Source: JALZKA01 sp963721645
Lineage (GTDB): Bacteria; Actinomycetota; Thermoleophilia; Solirubrobacterales; 70-9
NCBI GenBank assembly: GCA_963721645.1
Contig: CAVRJK010000001.1
Coordinates: forward strand, 182,851 to 246,850
Reading direction: 5' to 3'
DNA length: 64,000 bases
Below the pieces are notes generated by a model, which saw nothing but the letters and a program-made list of their open reading frames with translations, was not told the DNA's origin and did not search any database. Positions 51,663 through 60,806 of this stretch are shown here, in pieces. A program made the position numbers and the translations under genes. How positions within the stretch are numbered: the stretch's first letter is position 1; the number at the start of each line of letters is the position of its first letter.

Positions 51663-52849
51663 GCCGCCGCCTCCATACGCAGGAAGCGCTCGATGCACTC
51701 GACGACGCGGGCCGTGCGAAGCGAGGGGAATATGTCGAAGGCGTGTTCGGCGCCCGGCATCTCGACGTAGAGCACCGCGTTACGTGAGACGTCCTCGAGG
51801 CGCTTGGTGAACGCACGGGCATCCTCGACCGGGACCAGCGAGTCCTGATCACCGTGGAAGATCAGAAACGGCGGCGCATCCTCTGTCACCCGGTGCGTGG
51901 GTGAGACGTCCCGGTAGAGCTGGGGCGCCTCGGTGATCGTCTGCTTCAGGACGACCTTCTCGAAGAGCCAGTCACGGAGGTGCGAATAGGTGTCGAGCGC
52001 CTCGAAGTCGTAGATGCCGTAGAAGGGAACCGCCGCCATTACCGATGTGTCGGCGTCTTCGAAGCCGGGCTGAAGCGAGCGGTCGCCGGACGTGAGCGCC
52101 GCCAGCGCGCAGAGGTGCCCTCCCGCCGAGCCGCCGGTGATGGCGACCCGGTTCGGGTCGACCCCGTACTCGTCGGCATGCTCGCGGACCCAGGCGATGG
52201 CCCGCTTGACGTCGATCACGTGCTCCGGAAGGGTCGCCCGGGGGCTGAGGCGGTAGTCGACGTTGAAGCCGACCCAGCCGTTCGAGGCCAGATGGTTGAG
52301 GAGAGGGATGCCCTGCTCCGAGCGCGACCCGAGAATCCAGCCGCCCCCGTGCACCTGAACGACGGCGGGCAGGAGCCCGCCCTTCGGCGCCCCCTCGCGG
52401 GAGCGGTAGACGTCAAGCCGGACCCGGCGCCTGTCCTCGCGGTAAAAGACGACTCCGCGGTCGACCTTGACCGAGCCCGCGCGGAGCATGAGGAGCGGGA
52501 ACCAGAGGTGGCTCTTGGGAAAGCGCGATTCTGGCGGCTCGCCCGGAATCTCCTCCCGGAGCTCGGCCTCGATGGCGCGGGTCGTCTTCACGGCGAGCCA
52601 GGCGAAACGGACTTCGGCGAGGAGGATCAGCGCGAACGCGACCGCCGCGACCTTGCCGAAGGTGGTGTCGGTCACCCCGAAGCCCAGGAGGAGAGCGATC
52701 AGCACCGCGAGGATCACGATGTACTGGAAGGCGAACTCCCGTGCCAGGAACCGGACGATCCATCGCCAGACGCGCAGTACCAGCACCGGCGGCGCACCGA
52801 GGCGCAGCAGCGCAGAGATCCTGCGCAGGAAGGCAAGCGCTGCAGGCAC
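51659..52849 (-). CDS. Membrane-anchored alpha/beta hydrolase (BD-FAE/HSL-like esterase)
   Basis: 396 aa. Three hydrophobic segments occupy the first ~100 residues. A catalytic domain follows with the HGGGW oxyanion motif in VQVHGGGWILGS, the nucleophile Ser in ITGGSAGGHLCALAA, Asp in FHGDQDSLVPVED and His in GAEHAFD. This is the esterase/lipase group that includes hormone-sensitive-lipase relatives. The active domain is tethered to the membrane. First gene of a two-gene unit and divergent from the SARP gene. Confidence 0.9.
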   Translation of the reverse strand: MPAALAFLRRISALLRLGAPPVLVLRVWRWIVRFLAREFAFQYIVILAVLIALLLGFGVTDTTFGKVAAVAFALILLAEVRFAWLAVKTTRAIEAELREEIPGEPPESRFPKSHLWFPLLMLRAGSVKVDRGVVFYREDRRRVRLDVYRSREGAPKGGLLPAVVQVHGGGWILGSRSEQGIPLLNHLASNGWVGFNVDYRLSPRATLPEHVIDVKRAIAWVREHADEYGVDPNRVAITGGSAGGHLCALAALTSGDRSLQPGFEDADTSVMAAVPFYGIYDFEALDTYSHLRDWLFEKVVLKQTITEAPQLYRDVSPTHRVTEDAPPFLIFHGDQDSLVPVEDARAFTKRLEDVSRNAVLYVEMPGAEHAFDIFPSLRTARVVECIERFLRMEAAA

Positions 52850-52981
52850 GACCCGAGCCTACGAAAGACGCTGGACAGGAGCGGCGCAAGCGGCGCTCGG
52901 TTTACATAGGCTCGGCGAAAATCAAGGGGGGACGACAAGGTCTAGGAGGCGGACGTAGGGGTAAGCGAACAGCCACGGGGC

Positions 52982-55900
52982 GTGATAGCTCGTCGTGGGC
53001 TGATCAGCCGGATTGAGGACGGGCTCGATCGTGGATCGGTGCTGATGGTCGCCGGTGCCGGCCACGGGAAGTCGACCGTGCTCGACGCGTCGTTGGAGGC
53101 GGGCGACCGCGTGGTGGCCCGCCTGCGACTCGGCGTGGCGGATGCCTCGCCCGGCTACCTCCTCAATCGGCTGCTCGCTTCTCTTCGCTCCGCGATGCCG
53201 GGTCTGGTCGATGAGCTGGCCGACCGGGTGATGCTCGCGAGCGAGCCCGTCGATCTGACGGCAGCACGCCGGCAGCTCGTCGCGCTGCTGGACCGGCTCC
53301 TGTCGGATCCCCTGGTGATCGTTTTCGATGGCGCAGAGGTACTCGCCGACTCTCCGGACGCTCTCGACATCGTCCAGGACCTGCTCGAAGCCGATGGCCG
53401 CTACCTGCGCATAGCCATCGCCTCACGCCGGCCACTTCCACTCCGGCTCGCCAAGCTCCGGGTCACAAAGGGATTGCTCGAGCTCTCAGAGCTGGACCTT
53501 GTCTTCAATGCCGAAGAGATCGCTGCAGCGATTCAGACGGAGACGGGTCGAATGGCGACCGAGCGGGAAGTCGAGCTGGTCGCTTCGGCTACCGAGGGCT
53601 GGGCCCTGGGCGTGGCGCTGGCAGTGCGCGCAGACACCGACGCCAGCCCGGCCCTCTCGTCCCCGCGTGATCTGTACGGGTTTCTCGAAGAGGAAGTGAT
53701 GGGCAATCTCGAGCCGGATTTTCGCGATGCCCTCACAGAGCTGAGCATCGTCGACGAGCTCGATGCGACGCTCTTGGCGGTTCTCGGCGCCCCATCGTCC
53801 CTGGGTGAAAGGATCAGCGCGCTCGGCCTCCCCGCACAGCGCTCCAACGGAGCGATCCGCCTTCACCCTCTGTTTCGCGAGTTTCTGCGCGATCGCCTCG
53901 AAAAGGAGATTTCTCCTGAGCGACTGCTGGAGCTTCGGCGCTCCGCGGCGGAAGGGCTCGAGGCATCAGGACGGGGTCGGGAAGCGGTTGACCACTGGAT
54001 CGCGGCCGGCGCCGCTGAGGCGGGTGCAGCGGTCGCGAGGGAGGGAGCGGTCCTCGTGCGCTCTGCACCCGAGGTGGTGTCGGGGTGGCTCGACCGCCTT
54101 CCAGAGTCGGGGCAGGATCCCGCACTGGCAACCCTCCGCGGTCAGTTGGCGCTGGCCAGTGGGCAGCTTTCCGAGGCAGACGCATTGCTCGAGGCGGCTG
54201 CGGTCGCCCATCGGAAAGCCGGGAATGCGGCGGGCGATTGGTCTGCCCGGTTCCAGCGGACGCTCGCCTTCTACTTCAAGGGTGACCACGAAGCTGTGGG
54301 TGCGGTAGCGGACGGTTTCGACCCGGCGAACCCCGAGTCCGCTCATCCGGTTGCACTCGCCACGGCCCTTTACGCCGCTGGAGGGCTTGCCGCCTACTGC
54401 CGCTTCGACGAGTCGCGAGACATCGCAGAGCTCGCTGCCGGGCACCCCGCGTTCGAGGTGATGGCACCCCTGGACGCGATGCGCCAGTTCTATGTCGACC
54501 ACCCGGCCGGCCGCCTGGATGTGTCCCTGGCACGGATCAAGCGAGCGGTGGAGGCGCTGGAGCCGGTCGATCCACTTGGGCAGATGCCCTACCTGCTTGT
54601 CGCAGGCGCGAGGCTCGTGGAGGACCAGGGCCGAAGGAACGAGGCCCTCGAGTGGTGGCGGCGCGCGGCGACCGTTGGCGAGGAGGGTGGTCAGGCCCTG
54701 ATCGCAACCTCCGCGCGCGCGTGGCTGGCGGTTGGGTTGGCGAGGCTGGGCTCGCCCGTCGACGCAGCGCTCGAGCTCGCTCTCGCACGCCAAGTTCAAG
54801 TCGCGGGCTGGCGCCGATACGACCTCGAAGCCGCAGACGCCGCGATTGCCGCGTACCGGGGGGACAGGGAGCTTGCCCTGTCGGCAGCAAACCGGGCAGT
54901 GGAGATGGTGCAGGGAGGTCCACCTGCCGAGCTCGTCTGGATGGCGACGACGATCGCTCCCCTCCTGAGCCGTGTGGGGCTGGACGGGCGGGCCCTCGAG
55001 GTGGTTGATGCGTCGTTGTCCTCAATCGACGCGCTGAGCGCTGGAGCCGATCTGTACTGGAGTACCCGGCTCCTCGTTCACCGCGCGTGGCTCCGCGCCA
55101 GGACCGGGAATCTCAGAGGATCCGACGAGGACCTCGCGCGCGCCTTCGCGGCCGGCGAGGACATGCGGTGGATCGCGAGGAGCGACTGGCCGCAACTAAA
55201 ACCCCTCGTCTGGTCGGGCCTGGAGCGCAAGTCTCTGCAGCCGCAAACCACCGTAGCGGTGATCCACTCGGCGTGGCCGGAAGGTGAGCCCTTCGCGGAC
55301 CTGCTCGCCCATCCCGTCGCGGAGGTCCGGCTCGCGGTGCTCCCCCAGCTGGCCACGTCGGGAGACCCTCGCACTGCTCGCCGGGTCTCCGCACTCGCGA
55401 GCGATCCGAGCCCTGAGGTGAGGGAGGCCGCCGCCGCGATGCGTCGTCAGATGAAGCTGGCTCCGCCACCTCCGCTCACGTGCCGCACCCTCGGCCGATT
55501 TGAGCTGAGAAGGAGCTCCTGGGTGGTCGAGCCGGATGCCTGGGAACGGCCTGCGGCCGCGCGCCTCGTTCGATTTCTCCTCGTCCATCGCGATCAGGCG
55601 ATGCCGGAGGAAGAGCTGTTCGAGGCGCTGTGGCCCGGCAAGGACGCGGTGAGCGCCCGAAGAGCTCTGCAGGTGGCTCTCTCGCGCGCCCGCGCTGTGC
55701 TCGACCAGCCCGACGCGCAGGTGAGCCATCTCGAGGTCGTCGAGAGGACCTACCGGTTGCGCCTTTTCGAGGGGGATCTGCTCGATGCCGAGCAGTTCTC
55801 CGACCTGGCGAGGAAGGCTCTCGAGGAAACCGGGCCCGCGCGGCTCTCGCTGCTTGAGATGGCCGTCCGCATGTGGACCGGCGAGCCGCTTCCCGAGGAC

Positions 55901-56224
55901 CGATACGAGGATTGGGCGATCCCATGGCGCCGTGGCCTGATCGACCGCTATCTGAGCGTCCTGGCAGAGCTCGCCCGCGAGCGAGTGGGTCGCGACGATC
56001 CGATCGGCGCGATCAGGGCCCTGGAGCGGCTGGTGGCATTGGATCCGCTGCACGAGGACGCCCACCGGGCGCTGATGAGCGCCTACGCCCGGACCGGGCG
56101 ACGCGCCGAAGCGCTTCGTCAGTACCTCGAATGCCGTCGTTCACTCATCGAAGAGTTGGGGATAGAGCCGTCCGAGGCGACCTCGCAGCTCCAAGGCAGG
56201 ATCCTGGCCGGCGCAGCGGTGTAG
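52982..56224 (+). CDS. STAND-type ATPase regulator with C-terminal SARP/BTAD DNA-binding domain
   Basis: 1080 aa from a GTG. The N-terminal NTPase has Walker A VAGAGHGKST near residue 25 and Walker B LVIVFDGAEVL near 110, like MalT/LuxR-type STAND proteins. A long helical TPR-like region spans ~330-770, then a HEAT-like patch (AEVRLAVLPQLAT…SPEVREAAAAMRRQ). Residues ~833-910 form an OmpR/SARP winged helix (CRTLGRFELRR…PEEELFEALWPG), and the end is a BTAD domain. It is unusual that the DNA-binding part is at the C-terminus and SARP-type. It probably senses a ligand and activates nearby genes. Confidence 0.88.
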   Translation: MIARRGLISRIEDGLDRGSVLMVAGAGHGKSTVLDASLEAGDRVVARLRLGVADASPGYLLNRLLASLRSAMPGLVDELADRVMLASEPVDLTAARRQLVALLDRLLSDPLVIVFDGAEVLADSPDALDIVQDLLEADGRYLRIAIASRRPLPLRLAKLRVTKGLLELSELDLVFNAEEIAAAIQTETGRMATEREVELVASATEGWALGVALAVRADTDASPALSSPRDLYGFLEEEVMGNLEPDFRDALTELSIVDELDATLLAVLGAPSSLGERISALGLPAQRSNGAIRLHPLFREFLRDRLEKEISPERLLELRRSAAEGLEASGRGREAVDHWIAAGAAEAGAAVAREGAVLVRSAPEVVSGWLDRLPESGQDPALATLRGQLALASGQLSEADALLEAAAVAHRKAGNAAGDWSARFQRTLAFYFKGDHEAVGAVADGFDPANPESAHPVALATALYAAGGLAAYCRFDESRDIAELAAGHPAFEVMAPLDAMRQFYVDHPAGRLDVSLARIKRAVEALEPVDPLGQMPYLLVAGARLVEDQGRRNEALEWWRRAATVGEEGGQALIATSARAWLAVGLARLGSPVDAALELALARQVQVAGWRRYDLEAADAAIAAYRGDRELALSAANRAVEMVQGGPPAELVWMATTIAPLLSRVGLDGRALEVVDASLSSIDALSAGADLYWSTRLLVHRAWLRARTGNLRGSDEDLARAFAAGEDMRWIARSDWPQLKPLVWSGLERKSLQPQTTVAVIHSAWPEGEPFADLLAHPVAEVRLAVLPQLATSGDPRTARRVSALASDPSPEVREAAAAMRRQMKLAPPPPLTCRTLGRFELRRSSWVVEPDAWERPAAARLVRFLLVHRDQAMPEEELFEALWPGKDAVSARRALQVALSRARAVLDQPDAQVSHLEVVERTYRLRLFEGDLLDAEQFSDLARKALEETGPARLSLLEMAVRMWTGEPLPEDRYEDWAIPWRRGLIDRYLSVLAELARERVGRDDPIGAIRALERLVALDPLHEDAHRALMSAYARTGRRAEALRQYLECRRSLIEELGIEPSEATSQLQGRILAGAAV

Positions 56225-56260
56225 TAAGCCCGCGGTGAGAATCCGGTGAGCGCCCGTCCC

Positions 56261-56266
56261 TACGGT
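56261..56266 (+). promoter_or_regulatory. -10 hexamer TACGGT of the 62-aa gene
   Basis: TACGGT ends 8 nt before the ATG at 56275, matching the leaderless pattern. It would also drive the giant exoprotein gene. Confidence 0.45.
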
Positions 56267-56274
56267 GCGCGGCA

Positions 56275-56463
56275 ATGGATCCATCGCGCCATACGTTCGT
56301 CCTCACGGTCCGCGGGCCGGAGCAGCTTCCGGTCCTCGAGGACACGGCAACGCGCGAGTCGGTCGCCATCGAGCTCGCCGAGGTGGCGCCCCAGATCGAA
56401 CGGTGGCTGAATGCGGGCGACGCTGCCACCGATCCGGCTCTGAAGGCAGAGGAACCGTCGTGA
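56275..56463 (+). CDS. 62-aa protein coupled to the giant exoprotein gene
   Basis: A 62-aa acidic soluble protein (HTFVLTVRGPEQLPVLEDTA, IELAEVAPQIERWLNAGD). No signal, TM helix or known domain. Evidence that it is real: a -10-like hexamer 8 nt upstream, and its stop overlaps the GTG of the next gene (GTGA). Its helical middle could be a small regulator or chaperone for the secreted product, but nothing in the sequence proves that. Confidence 0.62.
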   Translation: MDPSRHTFVLTVRGPEQLPVLEDTATRESVAIELAEVAPQIERWLNAGDAATDPALKAEEPS

Positions 56464-59400
56464 AATCTCGGCGCCGGGCCGCAGGCGTCGCCGCGGTTAT
56501 TGCCGCGACCGTGCTTTCGATCGACGTAGCCACGGCGCAGGAACCTCCGCTCGAGCTCGTAAAGGACATCCACCCTGAGTCGAGCAATCCAGGCTCCCTC
56601 GTCAAGTTCGACGGCAAGCTGTACTTCGCCGCGTCGAATGTCATCCATGGAAGGGAGCTCTGGAAGAGCGACGGCACGGGCGCGGGGACGAGTCTCGTAT
56701 CGGATATCGAGGCTGGGTCGGCCAGCAGTTCTCCGTCCGACCTTTATCCCCTCGGGACCGAGCTGTTCTTCTCTGCAATCCGGCTTTCCACGGGCGGCGG
56801 CGGCCGGGAGCTCTACAAGAGCACCGGAACCGGGGCGGAGCGCTTTCAGGACATCGAACCAGGCGGCCCTTCGAGCGACCCTGCGGGATTCACCGAGGTG
56901 GGGGGGAAGCTGTTCTTCTCTGCGCGCCGCAGCTCGCACGGCCGGGAGCTTTACGTTCGGTTGCCTGGCATGCAGGGCGCTACAGAGGTCAAGGACATCT
57001 TCCCAGGCGCTTCGAGCGGCGCACCGGTGGGGCTGACGAGCGCCGGCGGCAAGCTCATCTTCTCTGCGGTCACTGCCAGCGGGCGCGAGCTCTGGTTCAG
57101 CGATGGCAGCGAATCGACGGCGACACCAACATCCGGCCTCGATATCAATCCGGGGTCGGCCTCCTCGAATCCAAGCGGCCTCACGAATTCCAACGGCATC
57201 GTCTTCTTCGCAGCAACCGAGCCAAGCACTGGAACCGAGCTCTGGACCACGAATGGCACTGAGGCCGGCACCACGCGAGTGAAGGACATCGCCGCGGGGA
57301 CGGGCTCGAGCTCCCCGACGGGCCTAACCAAGGTTGGCAACCAGATGTACTTCGCTGCGGCGTCTGACAGCGCGAGCGGCGTAGAGCTTTGGAGGAGCGA
57401 TGGGTCGACCATCGGAACCCGCAAGGTCACCGAGATTCATCCAACGGCAGGCAGCAGTCCGAGCAACATCACGGATGTCGGCGGCGTCGCCTACTTCAGT
57501 GCCGACAATGGGACCGGAGGCCGTGAGCTCTGGCGGAGCGATGGCACAGCCGACGGAACTCAGATGGTGAAGGACATCAACCCTGGAGCCGGCTCTTCCA
57601 GTCCGACCGGCATCGTGAACCTCGGTGGCACCGTGTTCTTCTCCGCTGACGATGGCGTCAGTGGACCCGAGCTCTGGCGGAGCGATGGAACCAGCGCAGG
57701 GACGCAGCGCGTGTCAGATCTGAACCCCGGCGCTGCTGCGAGCTCTCCGGGAAATCTGACCCTGGTCGACGGCCGCCTCTTCTTCACGGCAACCAACTCC
57801 GAGACTGGCAGGGAGCTTTACGCGGGCAGGCCGGTGGCTTCGCCCTCGCCTGCCGCGACGGTGTTCCCGGCCACGCCGACCGGGCTCCAGAGCCAGACGC
57901 GGCGAGTCACGATCTCGGCCGCCGGCGCGGCTGAGCTGGTCACCGGCTCCCTGTCGATCCAGGGGGCTCAGAACAACGAGTTCTCGATCGTCGACCAGAA
58001 CTGCTCGAGCCGCACGCTTTCGCCGTACCGGACGTGCACCGTCGACATCCGCTTCCAGCCCACGTCTCTGGGGACGAGGAGCGCCGAGCTTCGGCTGTCT
58101 TCCAACGACCCCGGGTCACCTCTGGTGGTTCAGCTTTCGGGCCAGGGCGTCTCGCCCGACGCAACTCCGCCCGAGACGACCATCACGGCGGGCCCGACCG
58201 GAGCGACGGCCTCGACCAGCGCGAGCTTCACCTACGAGTCGAACGAAACCAACTCGGAGTTCCGCTGCAGGCTGGACGGCGGCGCCTTCGAGGTGTGCTT
58301 CCTGCCTCAGATCTACGCCGGGCTCTCCCAGGGCCAGCACACGTTCGAGGTCTACGCGATCGATCCGTTCTCGAATGCCGATCCAACCCCGGCAACCCGC
58401 ACCTGGACCGTCGACTCGATCGCCCCGACCACGTCGATCACCTCGAACGATCTCGAGTTCACCAACGATTCGACCCCGACTGCCACGTTCGATTCCGGTG
58501 AGCAGGGCGTGACGTTTGAGTGTCGCTACGGCGCCCAGGCTTTCGCGGCTTGTTCCGGTCCGGGCGCCTCGCACACGCCTGCTGCCGCTCTTTCGGAGGG
58601 CACGCATGTGTTCCAGGTCCGAGCAAAGGACGCTGCGGGAAACATCGACTCGTCCCCTGCCGAGGACTCCTTCATCGTCGACACGGTCGCTCCCGGTACC
58701 GAGATCGACACGGGCCCGCGAGCCGGCGAGGAAAGCGACGATTCGACGCCGTCCTTCACATTCTCTGATGCCGGCGGGCGCGTTGCGAGCTTCGAGTGCC
58801 GCTTCGATTCGCAGCCGTTTGCCGCTTGTTCTGGGCCCCGCAACTCCCACACGCCCGAGACGCCGCTTTCCGACGGGCCCCATAGTTTCGAGGTCCGCTC
58901 GATCGACTTCGCAGGGAACGTGGACCCCACTCCTGCTTCGCGGAGCTTCACGATCGACACCAGCGGACCGCAGTCGACGATCACTTCCGGGCCTGCGGAC
59001 GGCACCACGATCAACACCCGGGCCGTCGAGTTCGGGTTCACCTCGGACGACGGCACCCGGTTCGAGTGCTCTATCCGGGGTGACGACCGCTTCGAATCAT
59101 GCGAGTCACCGGTTGCCTATGACCTCGACGAAGGCGAGTGGCGCTTCCAGGTCCGCGTGATCGCTCCAGACGATGAGGTCGAAAGAGAGCCCGAGTCGCG
59201 AACCTTCACGATCGACTCGACCCCCCCGGACACATCGATCGCCTCGGGCCCCAGCGGGCCGACCGCGGACTCGACGCCCAGCTTCACCTTCACCTCGGAT
59301 GACGCGTTCGAGTTCGAGTGCCGGATCGACGCGGGCGAGTTTGGGCCCTGCTCGGGTCCCGGCGACGCCCACACGCCGGCGTCGCTCCCCGATGGCCCGC

Positions 59401-60791
59401 ACACCTTCGCCGTCCGCGCGATCGATGCCGCCTTAAACCAGGATCCCGACCCCGCGACGCGATCGTTCACCGTGGACACGACGGCGCCCCAGACGACTCT
59501 CGGCGCCGCACCGTCCGCGACCAACGACACCACTCCGACCTTCACCTACTCGTCCGAGGCTGGGGCGACGTTTGCCTGCAGCCTCGACGGCGGCCCCTTC
59601 CAGGCGTGCTCGTCCGAAGGGTTCACTGCGCCGACCGCGCTCTCCGAAGGCGCCCACAGCTTCGAGGTCCGCGCGTCCGACTCCGTCTCGAACACGGACC
59701 CGTCGCCGGCGCGCTCCGACTTCGTCGTGGATGTCACGAGCCCGAACGCCGCGATGGAATCCGGTCCGGCCGGCCCTACGCCGGATGCGACACCGACGTT
59801 CACCTACTCGTCCGCAGACCCGACGGCGGAGTTCGAATGCAGGATCGACACGCAGGCCTTCGCGCCTTGCGGGACCTCTGGCTTCACGCCGAGCACTCCG
59901 CTTGCCGACGGAGCACACACATTCGATGTGCGTGCGGTAGACCCCGCGGGCAACCGGGACGGGACGGTGGCCTCGCGCAGCTTCCGGGTCGACACGGTCG
60001 CGCCCGTCACGACGATTGGGACGGGACCCTCCGGACCCGTATCGGATTCCACCCCAACGTTTACATTCAGCTCAAACGAGCCCGGCTCGAGCTTTGAGTG
60101 TTCCCTCGACGGAGGCGAGTTCAGCGGCTGTGGCACGCCACAAAGCGCGCCGCCTCTGGATGACGGTGCACACACCTTTCGCGTTCGAGCTACCGATGCT
60201 GCGGGCAACACCGAAGTCAGTGCGGCAGAGCGGAGCTTCACGGTCGACACCGCCGCGCCCGAGACGACGATTACGGCGGGCCCGGTGGGCTCGACCTCCG
60301 ACACGACTCCGAGCTTCGCGTTCGAATCCTCCGAGCAGGGCACGACATTCGTCTGCAAGATCGACATCGGAGCGTTCTCACCCTGCTCGGGCCCGGGCGC
60401 GAACCACACCGCGCCAAGCCCTCTGAACAACGGCCCCCACACCTTCCAGGTGAAGTCGATCGATGCCGCCGGGAACGAGGATCCGAGCCCCGACACGCTG
60501 ACCTTCAACGTCGAGGCGACACCCACCGACACGACTCCGCCCGAGACGACCCTCGGCTCATTCAAGAAGAAGACGACCGATCGCACCCCCACCTTCAAGT
60601 TCACGAGCGAAGCCGGTGCGATCTTCAACTGCAAGGTCGACCAGGGCGCCTACGCGCCGTGCACCTCGCCATACACCACGAAGAAGCTGAAGTACGGCAA
60701 GCACACGGTCTCCGTCTTCGCGATCGACGGGGCCGCCAACGCGGACCAGAGTCCGGCGACGGCGACTTTTACCGTGAAGAAGAAGCGATGA
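56460..60791 (+). CDS. Giant secreted repeat protein: ELWxSDG repeats, HYDIN-like domain, ten Ig-like repeats
   Basis: About 1443 aa from the GTG at 56460, which yields a signal peptide (RRRAAGVAAVIAATVLSIDVATAQ). Residues ~30-460 are about eight ELWRSDGTxxGT repeats of ~47 aa (nt 56550-57830), probably a beta-propeller. A HYDIN/ASPM-like domain (~460-565) is followed by ten Ig-like repeats of ~85-90 aa. Each has a TPTFTF strand and two Cys about 12 apart (F-E-C…C), then DGxHTFxVRAxDAAGN. The last repeat is Lys-rich and the protein ends KKKR. No LPxTG motif is visible. It is probably a surface or adhesion protein. It is coupled to the 62-aa gene. Confidence 0.92.
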   Translation: MKSRRRAAGVAAVIAATVLSIDVATAQEPPLELVKDIHPESSNPGSLVKFDGKLYFAASNVIHGRELWKSDGTGAGTSLVSDIEAGSASSSPSDLYPLGTELFFSAIRLSTGGGGRELYKSTGTGAERFQDIEPGGPSSDPAGFTEVGGKLFFSARRSSHGRELYVRLPGMQGATEVKDIFPGASSGAPVGLTSAGGKLIFSAVTASGRELWFSDGSESTATPTSGLDINPGSASSNPSGLTNSNGIVFFAATEPSTGTELWTTNGTEAGTTRVKDIAAGTGSSSPTGLTKVGNQMYFAAASDSASGVELWRSDGSTIGTRKVTEIHPTAGSSPSNITDVGGVAYFSADNGTGGRELWRSDGTADGTQMVKDINPGAGSSSPTGIVNLGGTVFFSADDGVSGPELWRSDGTSAGTQRVSDLNPGAAASSPGNLTLVDGRLFFTATNSETGRELYAGRPVASPSPAATVFPATPTGLQSQTRRVTISAAGAAELVTGSLSIQGAQNNEFSIVDQNCSSRTLSPYRTCTVDIRFQPTSLGTRSAELRLSSNDPGSPLVVQLSGQGVSPDATPPETTITAGPTGATASTSASFTYESNETNSEFRCRLDGGAFEVCFLPQIYAGLSQGQHTFEVYAIDPFSNADPTPATRTWTVDSIAPTTSITSNDLEFTNDSTPTATFDSGEQGVTFECRYGAQAFAACSGPGASHTPAAALSEGTHVFQVRAKDAAGNIDSSPAEDSFIVDTVAPGTEIDTGPRAGEESDDSTPSFTFSDAGGRVASFECRFDSQPFAACSGPRNSHTPETPLSDGPHSFEVRSIDFAGNVDPTPASRSFTIDTSGPQSTITSGPADGTTINTRAVEFGFTSDDGTRFECSIRGDDRFESCESPVAYDLDEGEWRFQVRVIAPDDEVEREPESRTFTIDSTPPDTSIASGPSGPTADSTPSFTFTSDDAFEFECRIDAGEFGPCSGPGDAHTPASLPDGPHTFAVRAIDAALNQDPDPATRSFTVDTTAPQTTLGAAPSATNDTTPTFTYSSEAGATFACSLDGGPFQACSSEGFTAPTALSEGAHSFEVRASDSVSNTDPSPARSDFVVDVTSPNAAMESGPAGPTPDATPTFTYSSADPTAEFECRIDTQAFAPCGTSGFTPSTPLADGAHTFDVRAVDPAGNRDGTVASRSFRVDTVAPVTTIGTGPSGPVSDSTPTFTFSSNEPGSSFECSLDGGEFSGCGTPQSAPPLDDGAHTFRVRATDAAGNTEVSAAERSFTVDTAAPETTITAGPVGSTSDTTPSFAFESSEQGTTFVCKIDIGAFSPCSGPGANHTAPSPLNNGPHTFQVKSIDAAGNEDPSPDTLTFNVEATPTDTTPPETTLGSFKKKTTDRTPTFKFTSEAGAIFNCKVDQGAYAPCTSPYTTKKLKYGKHTVSVFAIDGAANADQSPATATFTVKKKR
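58164..60791 (+). repeat. Ten in-frame Ig-like repeats (first exoprotein)
   Basis: Protein-level repeats of about 85-90 residues start with a P-x-T-T-I-x-x-G-P motif at roughly 260-nt intervals. Repeat 4 is the most diverged (VEFGFTSDDGTRFEC). Repeat 10 lacks the SGP motif and has SFKKKTTDRTPTFKF instead. Confidence 0.9.
60238..60757 (+). repeat. Long direct repeat, copy 1 (partner at 63481-64000)
   Basis: The final ~520 bp of the first exoprotein gene match 63481-64000 almost base for base at an offset of 3243. Visible differences are scattered and few, mainly a short block at 60342-60348 and single changes near 60640 and 60672. Confidence 0.9.
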
Positions 60792-60806
60792 TCAAGGGTG
60801 TACGGA

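Noticed and set aside
56265..56459. Upstream extension of the first giant exoprotein
   Set aside because: It would bury the signal peptide behind about 65 Arg/Gly-rich residues and overlaps the coupled 62-aa gene; the GTG at 56460 is better.
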